Below, piece after piece: positions 5,799-12,775 of a stretch of DNA of 14,836 bases. The notes below the pieces were generated by a model that did not search any database, had not been told where the DNA came from, and saw only the letters and a program-made list of their open reading frames with translations. The DNA is taken from assembly GCA_964500365.1 (NCBI GenBank), contig CAZCPB010000091.1, positions 1 through 14,836 on the forward strand. Reading direction: 5' to 3'. The first letter of the stretch is position 1. The number at the start of each line of letters is the position of its first letter. This stretch comes from CAZCPB01 sp964500365. Its GTDB lineage: Bacteria; Planctomycetota; Phycisphaerae; Phycisphaerales; UBA1924. The position numbers and the translations under genes are program-made.

Positions 5799-6560
5799 CT
5801 ATTCCTTGACCTGCTTCAGTTCATCGCGCAGGATCGCGGCGAGCTCGTAGTTTTCCTGCTCGATCGCGCGGGCGAGGCGTGTGCGGAGTTCTGAGACCTG
5901 GCTGACGGGGAGCTTGGGGACGAGGCTGTCCCGCATGCCGCGGAGCATCTCGACCTCGCTGGACTGGTCGAACATCTGGGGCTGGCCGGTCTCGGCGAAG
6001 TACTGGCGGAGGGCTTCGAGCCCCTCGTCGATGGCGAGGAGGGCGGCCTTGGGCTCGTTGTCCTTGAGGGCCTGGCTGGCCAGGGCCCGGGCGCGGACCA
6101 TGGTGATGTAGGGGCGGTAGCGTTCGAGCACGGTGCGGTCGGCCTCGGTCTCGGCCTGCTCGGCGCAGAGGTCGAGGACGCGGAGGTTGCGGGTGGTGTC
6201 GCGGACGACGCCCTCGAAGTCCTCGAGCGCGAGGAGCGCGACGTATCGGTGGTAGTACTGGACGGCCTCGTCGCGCAGGGCGGCGCACTCTTCGGGCGTG
6301 AGGCGGGCCGGTTCCTCGCCTCCCGCGGTCGCCTCGTCGTGACGGGCTTCGAAGTATTCGAGCAGGCTTTCGAAGCCCTCGGGGCGCTCGCCGTCGGGTC
6401 GGCCGGTCGCGAACATCTGGAGGATGCCCAGGTCGATCCTGACCTGGACGCGGGGCTCGCCGTCATCGCCTCGTATGAAACGGGCGTTTATCTGACCGGG
6501 CTTGTATTCCCAGGCGGCGAGGAGCGCGGAGAGGTCCGGGTTGGGCTTTCGGGATTCCAT
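5799..6560 (-). CDS. UVR-motif (UvrB/UvrC-type) domain-containing protein
   Basis: The protein has 253 residues and no signal peptide, so it is likely cytoplasmic. The N-terminal part (1-75) has WEYKPGQINARFIRGDDGEPRVQVRIDLGILQMF, apparently a beta-rich module including the phrase VQVRIDLGILQM that I recall from planctomycete relatives. The middle (about 88-215) is helical with TPR-like spacing. Residues 224-252 (ELRTRLARAIEQENYELAAILRDELKQVK) are a UVR motif, the short helical hairpin that mediates UvrB-UvrC contact and also occurs in McsA and Clp ATPases. The UvrB helicase and UvrC nuclease domains are absent, so this is not a repair enzyme itself; a role as a partner protein is inference. 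The ATG at 6558-6560 has no evident Shine-Dalgarno. It is divergent from the sigma factor gene. Confidence 0.85.
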   Translation of the reverse strand: MESRKPNPDLSALLAAWEYKPGQINARFIRGDDGEPRVQVRIDLGILQMFATGRPDGERPEGFESLLEYFEARHDEATAGGEEPARLTPEECAALRDEAVQYYHRYVALLALEDFEGVVRDTTRNLRVLDLCAEQAETEADRTVLERYRPYITMVRARALASQALKDNEPKAALLAIDEGLEALRQYFAETGQPQMFDQSSEVEMLRGMRDSLVPKLPVSQVSELRTRLARAIEQENYELAAILRDELKQVKE

Positions 6561-6871
6561 GGGATCGGGCTATGTACGGTAAGCGATGATCTGTACGCTG
6601 GCTAGGGATTGCGGGATCGTGGAATAGGGACTACACCAGAAGGATACATCGACTCGGGGCGGGCACCAACGCGGGGTGGGTCCGGTAAGCAGAATCTCGA
6701 ATTTTCTTGCGCACATTCCTTGCAAACCGGTTATGTCGTGGCATTGTTCAGTTGGAGGAGAACGTCGATCGCGCGCGTGAAGGCGCAAGTTTTGGCGGTC
6801 GATGAAACTCCGCGGCTGGTTCGTCCGGATACTGGTTTCGGCGTGGCCCTCTGTGGTGGGGGGTTCCGTTG

Positions 6872-6889
6872 ACGGCAGTTTCTTGCCGT
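6872..6889 (+). promoter_or_regulatory. Small hairpin just before the sigma factor ribosome binding site
   Basis: ACGGCA (6872-6877) and TGCCGT (6884-6889) form a perfect six-base-pair stem with a six-base loop. It abuts the GAAGGTG Shine-Dalgarno at 6891. A leader hairpin here could modulate translation of the sigma factor; this is inferred only from position. Confidence 0.35.
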
Positions 6890-6890
6890 G

Positions 6891-6897
6891 GAAGGTG
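6891..6897 (+). promoter_or_regulatory. Shine-Dalgarno GAAGGTG deciding the sigma factor start
   Basis: GAAGGTG lies nine bases before the GTG at 6907 and matches the anti-SD-complementary GGAGGTG at six of seven bases. The upstream in-frame ATG at 6802 has no such site, so the GTG start is preferred. Confidence 0.55.
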
Positions 6898-6906
6898 GGA
6901 AGACAC

Positions 6907-7851
6907 GTGAGTCGCAGTCTTACGTCGGGCCGAGCGGCCTCGAAACCGCTCCAGTCTGATCTCCAGCTTTACCTGCGGGAGATCAACCAGGTCGCACTCC
7001 TTACCGCCGAGGAGGAACGAGAACTCGGCTGGGCGGTGATCAACGAGAACTGTCCCAAGGCCCGGGAACGGATGATCCGGGCCAACCTGCGCCTGGTGGT
7101 GGCGATCGCGAAGAACTACGCGAACCGTGGTCTTCCCCTCACGGACCTGATCGAGGAGGGGAATATCGGACTGATGCGTGCGGTCGAGGGCTTCGACCCC
7201 GCGCAGGGCGCGCGGTTCAGCACGTACGCGTCGTGGTGGATCAAGCAGGGCATCAAGCGTGCCCTGATGAACGCGACGCAGCCGGTGCACATCCCGGCGT
7301 ACATGATCGAGCTGATCGCGCAGATGAAGGAAGCGGCCCGGCGGCTGGAGGCCGAGACGGGGGCCCCGCCCTCGATCCAGGACCTGGCGCGGGCGATGGA
7401 CCTGCCCGTCAAGAAGATCCGCGTGATCCGGCGGGCCGTGAAGGCGTTCCAGACGCCGGCGCAGGAGGCCTCCAACCGCGACAACTCGCTGCTCTCGATG
7501 AGCGAGTCGATCGCCGACTCGCGCACGGCGGCCCCGGACGAGACGATGCTCCGCAACGACGAGCTGCGGACGCTGGGGCGGCTGCTCGAGACCATCGACC
7601 AGCGGGAGGCGCAGATCCTCCGGTACAGGTTCGGCCTCGAGGGGCGCGAGCCGCTGACGCTCAAGCAGATCTCCGACGAGATCGGGATCAGCCGCGAGCG
7701 CGTCCGGCAGATCGTGGACGAGGCGCTCACGAAGCTGAACGCGCGCCTGACCGACGAGCGGCCGAGCAAGTTCTTCCGGCGCGACCCGTTCGCCGACGAG
7801 GCCGAGAGCCAGACCGAGGCCGCCGCGACGGGGCGCGCGATCGTGGACTGA
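6907..7851 (+). CDS. RNA polymerase sigma factor, RpoD/SigA family
   Basis: The protein has 314 residues from the GTG start. Region 1.2 is SDLQLYLREINQVALLTAEEERELG (17-41). Region 2 covers about 55-122, with RANLRLVVAIAKNYANRGLPLTDLIEEGNIGLMRAVEGFD for core binding and RFSTYASWWIKQGIKRAL for recognising and melting the -10 element. Region 3 spans about 127-185. Region 4 spans about 221-278, with the -35-binding helix-turn-helix LTLKQISDEIGISRERVRQIVDEAL. Region 1.1 is absent and the tail (280-314) is short, so it could be the principal sigma of a planctomycete or a group 2 factor. An in-frame ATG at 6802 would add 35 residues (MKLRGWFVRIL...), but these look unlike sigma sequence and lack a ribosome site; GTG begins VSRSLTSGRAASKPLQSDLQ, which fits my memory of the family. 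A strong terminator follows, so the gene is probably monocistronic. Confidence 0.93.
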   Translation: MSRSLTSGRAASKPLQSDLQLYLREINQVALLTAEEERELGWAVINENCPKARERMIRANLRLVVAIAKNYANRGLPLTDLIEEGNIGLMRAVEGFDPAQGARFSTYASWWIKQGIKRALMNATQPVHIPAYMIELIAQMKEAARRLEAETGAPPSIQDLARAMDLPVKKIRVIRRAVKAFQTPAQEASNRDNSLLSMSESIADSRTAAPDETMLRNDELRTLGRLLETIDQREAQILRYRFGLEGREPLTLKQISDEIGISRERVRQIVDEALTKLNARLTDERPSKFFRRDPFADEAESQTEAAATGRAIVD

Positions 7852-7877
7852 CGCTCTCCGGCACGGAATGTTTGATC

Positions 7878-7911
7878 GGGGCCGGGCGTGTTCGCCCGGC
7901 CCCCTTTGTTT
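7878..7911 (+). terminator. Intrinsic terminator of the sigma factor gene
   Basis: GGGGCCGGGCG (7878-7888) pairs perfectly with CGCCCGGCCCC (7893-7903) across a four-base loop, followed by CTTTGTTT. It begins 27 bases past the stop codon. The tail CTTTGTTTCCGG recurs in the terminator at 12719-12745. Confidence 0.92.
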
Positions 7912-7945
7912 CCGGCGCGAATCGTCCGTCGGCGCGGGCTTCTGC

Positions 7946-7951
7946 TACGAT
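7946..7951 (+). promoter_or_regulatory. TACGAT -10-like motif, possible leaderless start
   Basis: TACGAT matches TATAAT at four of six positions and ends eight bases before the ATG at 7960, which would place the transcript 5' end at or beside the start codon. There is no Shine-Dalgarno and no obvious -35. It follows the sigma gene terminator, so a promoter is required in this short gap. Confidence 0.45.
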
Positions 7952-7959
7952 CGCGCCGC

Positions 7960-9621
7960 ATGAAGCTTCCAGCTTTCTTACGGATGGGGCGGCCGGCGCG
8001 AGGTCATCGCACCCGGCGCGGGGATGAACCGATCGCTCCGGGCTCCCTCCCCGCGGGAGGGTGGGGATTCGGCATCGTTGCCGGCGCGGTGTGCGTTATC
8101 GGTGCCGCGACGCCGGCTCACGCGGACGAGTTCGTGGACCGCGTCAACGCGGTGTACACGGACATCAAGCCGGAGCGGCGGAGCGACCGGCTGATCCTGC
8201 CGCTGGTCGCCAAGATGACGCCGCCGCCGGTGGCGGTCGCCGATGTGGATCGGGCCATGATGCTGCCGTCGGGCGTGGCGGGCTGGTCGGACGCGGCGGC
8301 GTGGGCCGAGAAGCCCGAGCAGCGGGCGGTGCTGGACCAGGTGCGGGCGATCGGGAAGCAGTGGGACCAGCCTCCGGCGTGGGGGTTTGCGCAGCCGTAC
8401 GGGGCCGAGGGCGTGTCGATCGACCTGATCCGCGCCAAGCTGTACACGGACCTCGGGGACCCTCCGACGCTCGCGGCGGCGCAGTTCCTGTACCTCGATG
8501 CGGTGCAGAACGTCGAGATCCTCGTTCACGTCGAGGCGACGCGCCTGGCGGCGGAGGGGAAGGCCGACGAGGCGATCCGGCTGCTGGTGGACTGGGGGTT
8601 CCTGGCGCGGCAGATCGCCGACCGGCAGTTCTATCGGGAGTTCACGTGGGGTCTGGCGGCGCTGACGCGCTCGGCGACGCGGATCCGCGACGTCGTGTAT
8701 ACGGACTGGCGGGACAAGAAAGTGCTGGCGGAGTCGGGGAAGCTGCCGGTGCTCACGGAGGTCGTGGAGCGGCTGGACCCCGAAAAGGGTGACGTGAAGA
8801 CCGCGCGGCTGCGGTTCCCCGTGGGTGAGCGGGCGGCGGCCGAGCAGATCATCGCGCGGGTGTACGTGGCGCGGGGGAAGGTGGACGCGGCGGCGTTTGC
8901 GAGCACGATGTCGGCGCTGGGGAGCACGGAGCGTCCCCTGCGGTTGTTCGGCGAGGCGTCGGCGTGGCAGGGCCTGGCGGCGGGCCAGCGCGACTGGCAC
9001 GACGTGACGGCCGAGCTTCCCAAGCTGTACAACGACTGGACGAGCCGGTGGGACCTTGATCCCTTCGACCGGCGGATGGACATTCCGTTCTATTACGCGT
9101 CGATGGATCAGCGGAGCATGGCGGCGATCTCCAAAGTGATCCCGGACATGTCGTGGCTGTTCGGGGCGCGCCAGGCGTTCGCGGCGGAGGTTGTGGGGAC
9201 GCGGGGGGCGCTGGGGGTGGTGGGGTTCTGGTACGCGAACCGGAGCCTGCCGCCGACGCTGGCGTCGATCCGGCCGCGGTTCGTGAACCGTCTCGACGCC
9301 GATCCGTTCAATCCGGACCGGGCGCGGGGTCAGCGTCCGCCCCTGGAGTACTTCGTGCCGATCCGGGACCAGCCGCAGGCCGACCGGACGGCGGCGCAGC
9401 CGCACGAGGTGCACGTGTTCATCCCGGGCGGGGCGAACTTCGTGCGGCGGTTCAGGGACGACCAGTTCATCCTGTACTCGGTGGGCAAGGACGGGGCGAA
9501 GAACTGGGCGGCGCGGGTGCAGAACACGTGGGAACTTGCGCCGGGGGCGGATTACCTGATCTGGCCGCCGGTGATTTCGCTGTACCGGCAGCATCTGATC
9601 GATTCGGGGGCGTTGAAGTGA
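7960..9621 (+). CDS. Secreted protein of unknown function, planctomycete type, with C-terminal 'YSVGxDG' region
   Basis: From ATG at 7960 the protein has 553 residues. After a basic stretch, a hydrophobic segment (WGFGIVAGAVCVIGAA) ends in TPAHA before DEF, a likely Sec cleavage site near residue 56; the long leader hints that the real start may be later. The mature part has no cysteine. The central part is helical, with repeats of the type AAEGKADEAIRLLVDWGFLARQ that suggest TPR-like or scaffold helices. Near the C-terminus, the order 'PTLASIRPRFVNRLDADPF...PPLEYF...FILYSVGKDGAKNW' resembles a region I recall from planctomycete secreted proteins, itself reminiscent of pseudopilin C-termini (DPF, Y, LYSxGpDG). 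No enzymatic motif is recognised. The ORF is also open upstream to 7888, but that overlaps the sigma gene terminator. Confidence 0.8.
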   Translation: MKLPAFLRMGRPARGHRTRRGDEPIAPGSLPAGGWGFGIVAGAVCVIGAATPAHADEFVDRVNAVYTDIKPERRSDRLILPLVAKMTPPPVAVADVDRAMMLPSGVAGWSDAAAWAEKPEQRAVLDQVRAIGKQWDQPPAWGFAQPYGAEGVSIDLIRAKLYTDLGDPPTLAAAQFLYLDAVQNVEILVHVEATRLAAEGKADEAIRLLVDWGFLARQIADRQFYREFTWGLAALTRSATRIRDVVYTDWRDKKVLAESGKLPVLTEVVERLDPEKGDVKTARLRFPVGERAAAEQIIARVYVARGKVDAAAFASTMSALGSTERPLRLFGEASAWQGLAAGQRDWHDVTAELPKLYNDWTSRWDLDPFDRRMDIPFYYASMDQRSMAAISKVIPDMSWLFGARQAFAAEVVGTRGALGVVGFWYANRSLPPTLASIRPRFVNRLDADPFNPDRARGQRPPLEYFVPIRDQPQADRTAAQPHEVHVFIPGGANFVRRFRDDQFILYSVGKDGAKNWAARVQNTWELAPGADYLIWPPVISLYRQHLIDSGALK

Positions 9622-9647
9622 CGTGATGTCGCGCAGCGTTCGGTGTA

Positions 9648-9682
9648 CAGCACCCAGCACCCAGCACACAAGACTCAGCACC
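9648..9682 (+). repeat. Five tandem heptanucleotides (consensus CAGCACC) abutting the trxB start
   Basis: Units in register are CAGCACC (9648), CAGCACC (9655), CAGCACA (9662), CAAGACT (9669) and CAGCACC (9676-9682). Four bases, TTTC, separate the last unit from the trxB ATG. The array occupies most of the 65-base gap after the upstream gene, in place of any Shine-Dalgarno. The CA-rich, G-poor sequence should be unstructured in mRNA, which may help SD-independent initiation (inference). Confidence 0.85.
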
Positions 9683-9686
9683 TTTC

Positions 9687-10670
9687 ATGACCGACACTCA
9701 CCAGCTTGTCATCATCGGCTCGGGGCCCGCGGGGTGGACCGCGGCGATCTACGCGGCGCGGGCGCAGCTCGCGCCGGTCGTCTACGTCGGGGTGCCGAAG
9801 CAGACGCCGTCGATCGTGCTCCCGGGCGGGCAGTTGATGCTGACGACGGACGTCGAGAACTACCCGGGATTCCCGAAGGGCGTGGGCGGGCCGGAGATGA
9901 TGGCGCTCTTCCAGGAGCAGGCCGAGCGGTTCGGCACGCGGGTGATCGGGGAGGACATCGAGCGGTGCGAGTTTTCGCGCGACGGCTCGGCGCCGCACGT
10001 GCTGCACACGTCGGAGGGCAAGGCGGTCCGCGCGCACGCGGTGATCATCGCGACGGGGGCGACGGCCAACTGGCTGGGGCTGCCCAACGAGCTGCGGCTG
10101 GCCCAGACGGGCGGCGGCGTCTCGGCGTGCGCGGTGTGCGACGGGGCGCTGCCGGTCTTCCGCAACCAGCCGCTGGCGGTCGTGGGTGGCGGTGACACGG
10201 CGATGGAGGAGGCGACGTACCTGACCAAGTTCGGGTCGACCGTCTACGTCATCCACCGGCGCGACGCCTTCCGCGCGAGCAAAGTGATGCAGCAGCGGTT
10301 CATGTCTCGGCCCAACGCGCGGGTGCTGTGGAACAAGGTTCCGGTGGACGTGCTCGGGGAGGACAAGATCACGGGCGTGCGGCTGCGCGACACGGTCAGC
10401 GGCGAGGAGTCCACGCTCGAGGTCAAGGGCCTCTTCATCGCGATCGGCCACACGCCGGCGACGAAGTTCCTCGAGGGGTCGGGGGTCGAGCTGAACGGGT
10501 CGAAGTACATCGCGCTCAAGAGCCGGCACAGCGCGACGAACATCCCCGGGGTCTTTGCGGCGGGAGACGTCGCGGACGCGGAGTACAGGCAGGCGGTCAC
10601 CGCCGCGGGGATGGGGTGTCAGGCGGCGCTGGACGCCGAGCGCTGGCTGGCGGGGCGCGGGGTCGGCTGA
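9687..10670 (+). CDS. trxB: Thioredoxin-disulfide reductase (NADPH)
   Basis: Cytoplasmic FAD flavoprotein that passes electrons from NADPH to thioredoxin. At 327 residues it is of normal length for low-molecular-weight bacterial TrxR. Visible motifs in order are the FAD-binding GSGPAG (11-16), GGQLMLTTDVENYPGFP (47-63), ATGA (122-125), the redox-active CAVC with Cys148 and Cys151 in VSACAVCDG, the NADPH-binding GGGDTAMEEATYL (167-179), HRRD (190-193) for the NADP phosphate, and GVFAAGDV (288-295) contacting FAD. CAVC replaces the more usual CATC, a conservative change. The ATG at 9687 fits the family N-terminus (MTDTHQLVIIGSGPAG) but has no Shine-Dalgarno; it directly follows the heptanucleotide repeat. 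It is 65 bases downstream of the secreted protein gene on the same strand and could be co-transcribed with it. No terminator was seen in the 90 bases after it. Confidence 0.96.
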   Translation: MTDTHQLVIIGSGPAGWTAAIYAARAQLAPVVYVGVPKQTPSIVLPGGQLMLTTDVENYPGFPKGVGGPEMMALFQEQAERFGTRVIGEDIERCEFSRDGSAPHVLHTSEGKAVRAHAVIIATGATANWLGLPNELRLAQTGGGVSACAVCDGALPVFRNQPLAVVGGGDTAMEEATYLTKFGSTVYVIHRRDAFRASKVMQQRFMSRPNARVLWNKVPVDVLGEDKITGVRLRDTVSGEESTLEVKGLFIAIGHTPATKFLEGSGVELNGSKYIALKSRHSATNIPGVFAAGDVADAEYRQAVTAAGMGCQAALDAERWLAGRGVG

Positions 10671-10745
10671 GCGGCGGTCGGTTAAGAATGGCGGGAGCGG
10701 GCCGGAAGGCTCGGCGGCGCGGTTCTTCGGCGCGGCGGCCGGCGG

Positions 10746-10751
10746 TAGACT
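10746..10751 (+). promoter_or_regulatory. TAGACT -10-like motif, possible leaderless start
   Basis: TAGACT lies nine bases before the ATG at 10761, and the intervening bases contain no Shine-Dalgarno. TTCTTC at 10723-10728 could be a weak -35 with a 17-base spacer. Transcription would begin within a few bases of the start codon. Confidence 0.4.
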
Positions 10752-10760
10752 GATGCTGGC

Positions 10761-12680
10761 ATGCGCCCGCGTTGGCTCATCACGGCGCTGGTTGTTGGAG
10801 TGGCGGCCGGACTCTGCGCCGGCCAGAACGCGCCGTCGCCGAAGGCTCCGGTTCCGGGCCCGGCGAAAAAGGCGGCGCCCGATCCACTGTCGGCGGTTTC
10901 GGTGAAGGGCGAGTTCGAGTCGATCCTGGCTGCCGCGGCTGATGCCAGCTCGTTCGCCGAGGCGGTGCACCGGGCCCAGGCGGCGTTCGACCGGCTCGCG
11001 GCGTACGGGAACCCGCGTGGCGACGCCGAGTCGTTCCGGGTCGCGGGCCGGTGGCTCCGGCTGCTGAGGCACCTGGAGAAAGTTCCGAAGGAGCAGCGCG
11101 GCGCGGCGCTGCGGACGCTCCGGGAGCACGAGCCGCTCGCGTCAGCGCTCTCTCGCGCGCTCGACCCCGAGCACGACGACATCGCGAAGGTGTACGCGCT
11201 GGTGTGCCGGCTGGGGGAGGAGCGGCGGGCGATGCTGGGGCGGTTCGGCGAGTTGGGCGCGGCGGTGGCGCTGGTGCACGACGAGCCGCCGTCGTTCGAG
11301 CGGGCCCGTGCGTCCGATGCGCTGCGGGTCTTCGACTACTTCACGACGGTGAGCGACCGGGCGCCGGTGTCGGCGACGCGCCTGCCGGTCGAGCTGCTCG
11401 TGTTCGTCGTGGACACGCCGGCGGACGCCGACGAATTGTGGTGGGCGCTCAACCGGTACCCGAACGAGCGCCGCCCGGGTAAGAAGTTCTTCGAGATCAA
11501 CTACGACTCGGACAACTTCAAGCGCAACAAGCCGCTCAAGCTCGATGCGCACGACTTCACGCTGCAGAGCATCCTGAAGGTCGGGGGCGTCTGCCGCCAC
11601 CAGGCGTACTACGCCTCGCAAGTGAGCAAGGCGCTGGGGATCCCGTCGGTGATCGACTCGGCGCGGGGGGCGGGGACGGGGCACGCGTGGGTCGGGTACC
11701 TGGACACGACGGCGTCGCCGCCCCGCTGGAACTTCGACGAGGGCCGGTACACGGAGTACAAGGGGCTGATGGGGAACGTGCGGCATCCTCAGACGCGCCG
11801 GGACACGCCGGACAGCACGGTGGCGCTGACGGCGCAGTTCGTGTTCGAGCCGGTGGCCGCGCGCGAGCTGAGCCGTTCGCTCGTCGATGCCGCGGCGCGC
11901 CTGGGCGTGTTCGCGGGCGAGGGTGCGGTGGTCGCGCGGGCGGGGCGTAAGGCGGCGTCGCCGGGCGAGTACCCGCCGGCGGTCGAGTGGGGCGGCGCGA
12001 AGCCGCGCGAGGCCCGGGCGTACAGCGTCGCGTCGCGCCTGGCGCTGCTCGAGGAGGCGATCAACGCCTCGCCGGCCAGCGCCCATGCGTGGGGTGCGGT
12101 CGCGTCGATGGCGGGGGGCGGCAGCCTCGACCACAACCAGATCGTGCGGTGGTCGGAGGCGGCGGTGAAGTTCTGCGGCACGGACTACCCGGACTTCGCG
12201 CTCGAGGTGCTCGCGCCGATGTTCGAGGGCGAGGAGGACCCGGCCCGCCAGGACCGCCTGTGGGAGTGGGCGTACGACACGTTCTATCGGGGCGTGAAGG
12301 ATGCGCGCCGGCGGCGGGTGGACCTGGCGGCGATGATCCGCTTCGCGCAGGGCGAGCAGTGCGAGAAGCACGGGCGGCTGGGGAGCGCGTGGGACCGCTA
12401 CAAGCAGGTCATCGTCGAGTTCCCCAACGACGGACCGTTCGCGGTCGAGGCGGTGGCCCGGTGCGCCGAGATGCTGAAGAAGCACGGCAAGCCCGCCGAG
12501 GAGATGGTGAGCCTGTACAAGGACGCGTGGCGGCGGATCGAGAAGCCCGGGGAGATGTCGCGCGAGTTCGCGCTGGGGAGCAACTGGTTCCGCGTCGGCA
12601 AGGCGTACGAGAGGGTGCTGAAGGACGCGGGGCGCGAGAACGAGGCCAGGTCGGTGGCGTCGGCGCTGCGGATGAAGTAG
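10761..12680 (+). CDS. Secreted transglutaminase-like domain protein with helical/TPR-like C-terminal region
   Basis: The protein has 639 residues. Residues 1-22 look like a signal peptide (MRPRW, hydrophobic core, then CAGQNAPSP); the LVVGVAAGLC segment before AGQN could also be a lipobox, with Cys19 as lipid anchor. A Pro/Ala/Lys linker follows. Residues about 45-220 are helical. The transglutaminase-like core has nucleophile Cys278 in GGVCRHQAYYASQVSKALGIPS, His308 in GTGHAWVGYLDTT and Asp326 in RWNFDEGRY, a complete Cys-His-Asp triad. Residues about 415-639 are helical and TPR-like (for example LALLEEAINASPASAHAWGAVA and ALGSNWFRVGKAYERVLKDAG). It differs clearly in sequence from the other transglutaminase-like protein in this window. 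The substrate is unknown; superfamily members include peptidases and crosslinking enzymes. A terminator follows the TAG stop at once, and no Shine-Dalgarno precedes the ATG. Confidence 0.85.
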   Translation: MRPRWLITALVVGVAAGLCAGQNAPSPKAPVPGPAKKAAPDPLSAVSVKGEFESILAAAADASSFAEAVHRAQAAFDRLAAYGNPRGDAESFRVAGRWLRLLRHLEKVPKEQRGAALRTLREHEPLASALSRALDPEHDDIAKVYALVCRLGEERRAMLGRFGELGAAVALVHDEPPSFERARASDALRVFDYFTTVSDRAPVSATRLPVELLVFVVDTPADADELWWALNRYPNERRPGKKFFEINYDSDNFKRNKPLKLDAHDFTLQSILKVGGVCRHQAYYASQVSKALGIPSVIDSARGAGTGHAWVGYLDTTASPPRWNFDEGRYTEYKGLMGNVRHPQTRRDTPDSTVALTAQFVFEPVAARELSRSLVDAAARLGVFAGEGAVVARAGRKAASPGEYPPAVEWGGAKPREARAYSVASRLALLEEAINASPASAHAWGAVASMAGGGSLDHNQIVRWSEAAVKFCGTDYPDFALEVLAPMFEGEEDPARQDRLWEWAYDTFYRGVKDARRRRVDLAAMIRFAQGEQCEKHGRLGSAWDRYKQVIVEFPNDGPFAVEAVARCAEMLKKHGKPAEEMVSLYKDAWRRIEKPGEMSREFALGSNWFRVGKAYERVLKDAGRENEARSVASALRMK

Positions 12681-12710
12681 CGGCGAGGTCCTGGCGCAGC
12701 GGGCCGCGAT

Positions 12711-12773
12711 CGGACAGGGCCCCAAGACCCTCCGGGGCTTTGTTTCCGGGGCGATCACGCGCGGACAGGGCCC
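12711..12773. repeat. Direct repeat CGGACAGGGCCC flanking the terminator
   Basis: Identical 12-mers at 12711-12722 and 12762-12773 bracket the T-run in the gap between two convergent genes. The first overlaps the terminator stem. It may be a local duplication; no function is evident. Confidence 0.45.
12719..12745 (+). terminator. Intrinsic terminator after the second transglutaminase-like gene
   Basis: GCCCC (12719-12723) pairs with GGGGC (12734-12738) across a ten-base loop, followed by TTTGTTT. It begins 38 bases past the stop codon at 12680. The stem is short, but the tail CTTTGTTTCCGG is identical to that of the sigma gene terminator, which raises confidence. Confidence 0.7.
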
Positions 12774-12775
12774 GC

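Larger units (their letters stand above)
6561..6906. other. Divergent intergenic region between UVR-motif gene and sigma factor gene
   Basis: This 346-base spacer must contain promoters for both flanking genes, but I found no convincing consensus pair. Weak candidates for the plus strand are TTGCGC near 6709 with TTATGT near 6733. TGTACG occurs twice (near 6573 and 6592) just upstream of the minus-strand start. No tRNA, known riboswitch or small ORF with good support was seen. The part from 6802 is open in frame with the sigma gene but lacks protein-like conservation signals. Confidence 0.4.

Noticed and set aside
6561..6801. Riboswitch or small RNA upstream of the sigma factor gene
   Set aside because: No conserved riboswitch core or strong extended hairpin recognised by eye.
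7978..9681. 567-codon minus-strand frame opposite the secreted protein gene
   Set aside because: Arg/Pro/His-rich antisense shadow; the plus strand has a signal peptide and normal composition.
10671..10745. Terminator after trxB
   Set aside because: The GC-rich sequence has only weak, overlapping pairings and no T-run.
11142..12758. 538-codon minus-strand frame opposite the second transglutaminase-like gene
   Set aside because: Arg-rich shadow; the plus strand carries the complete catalytic triad and the terminator.
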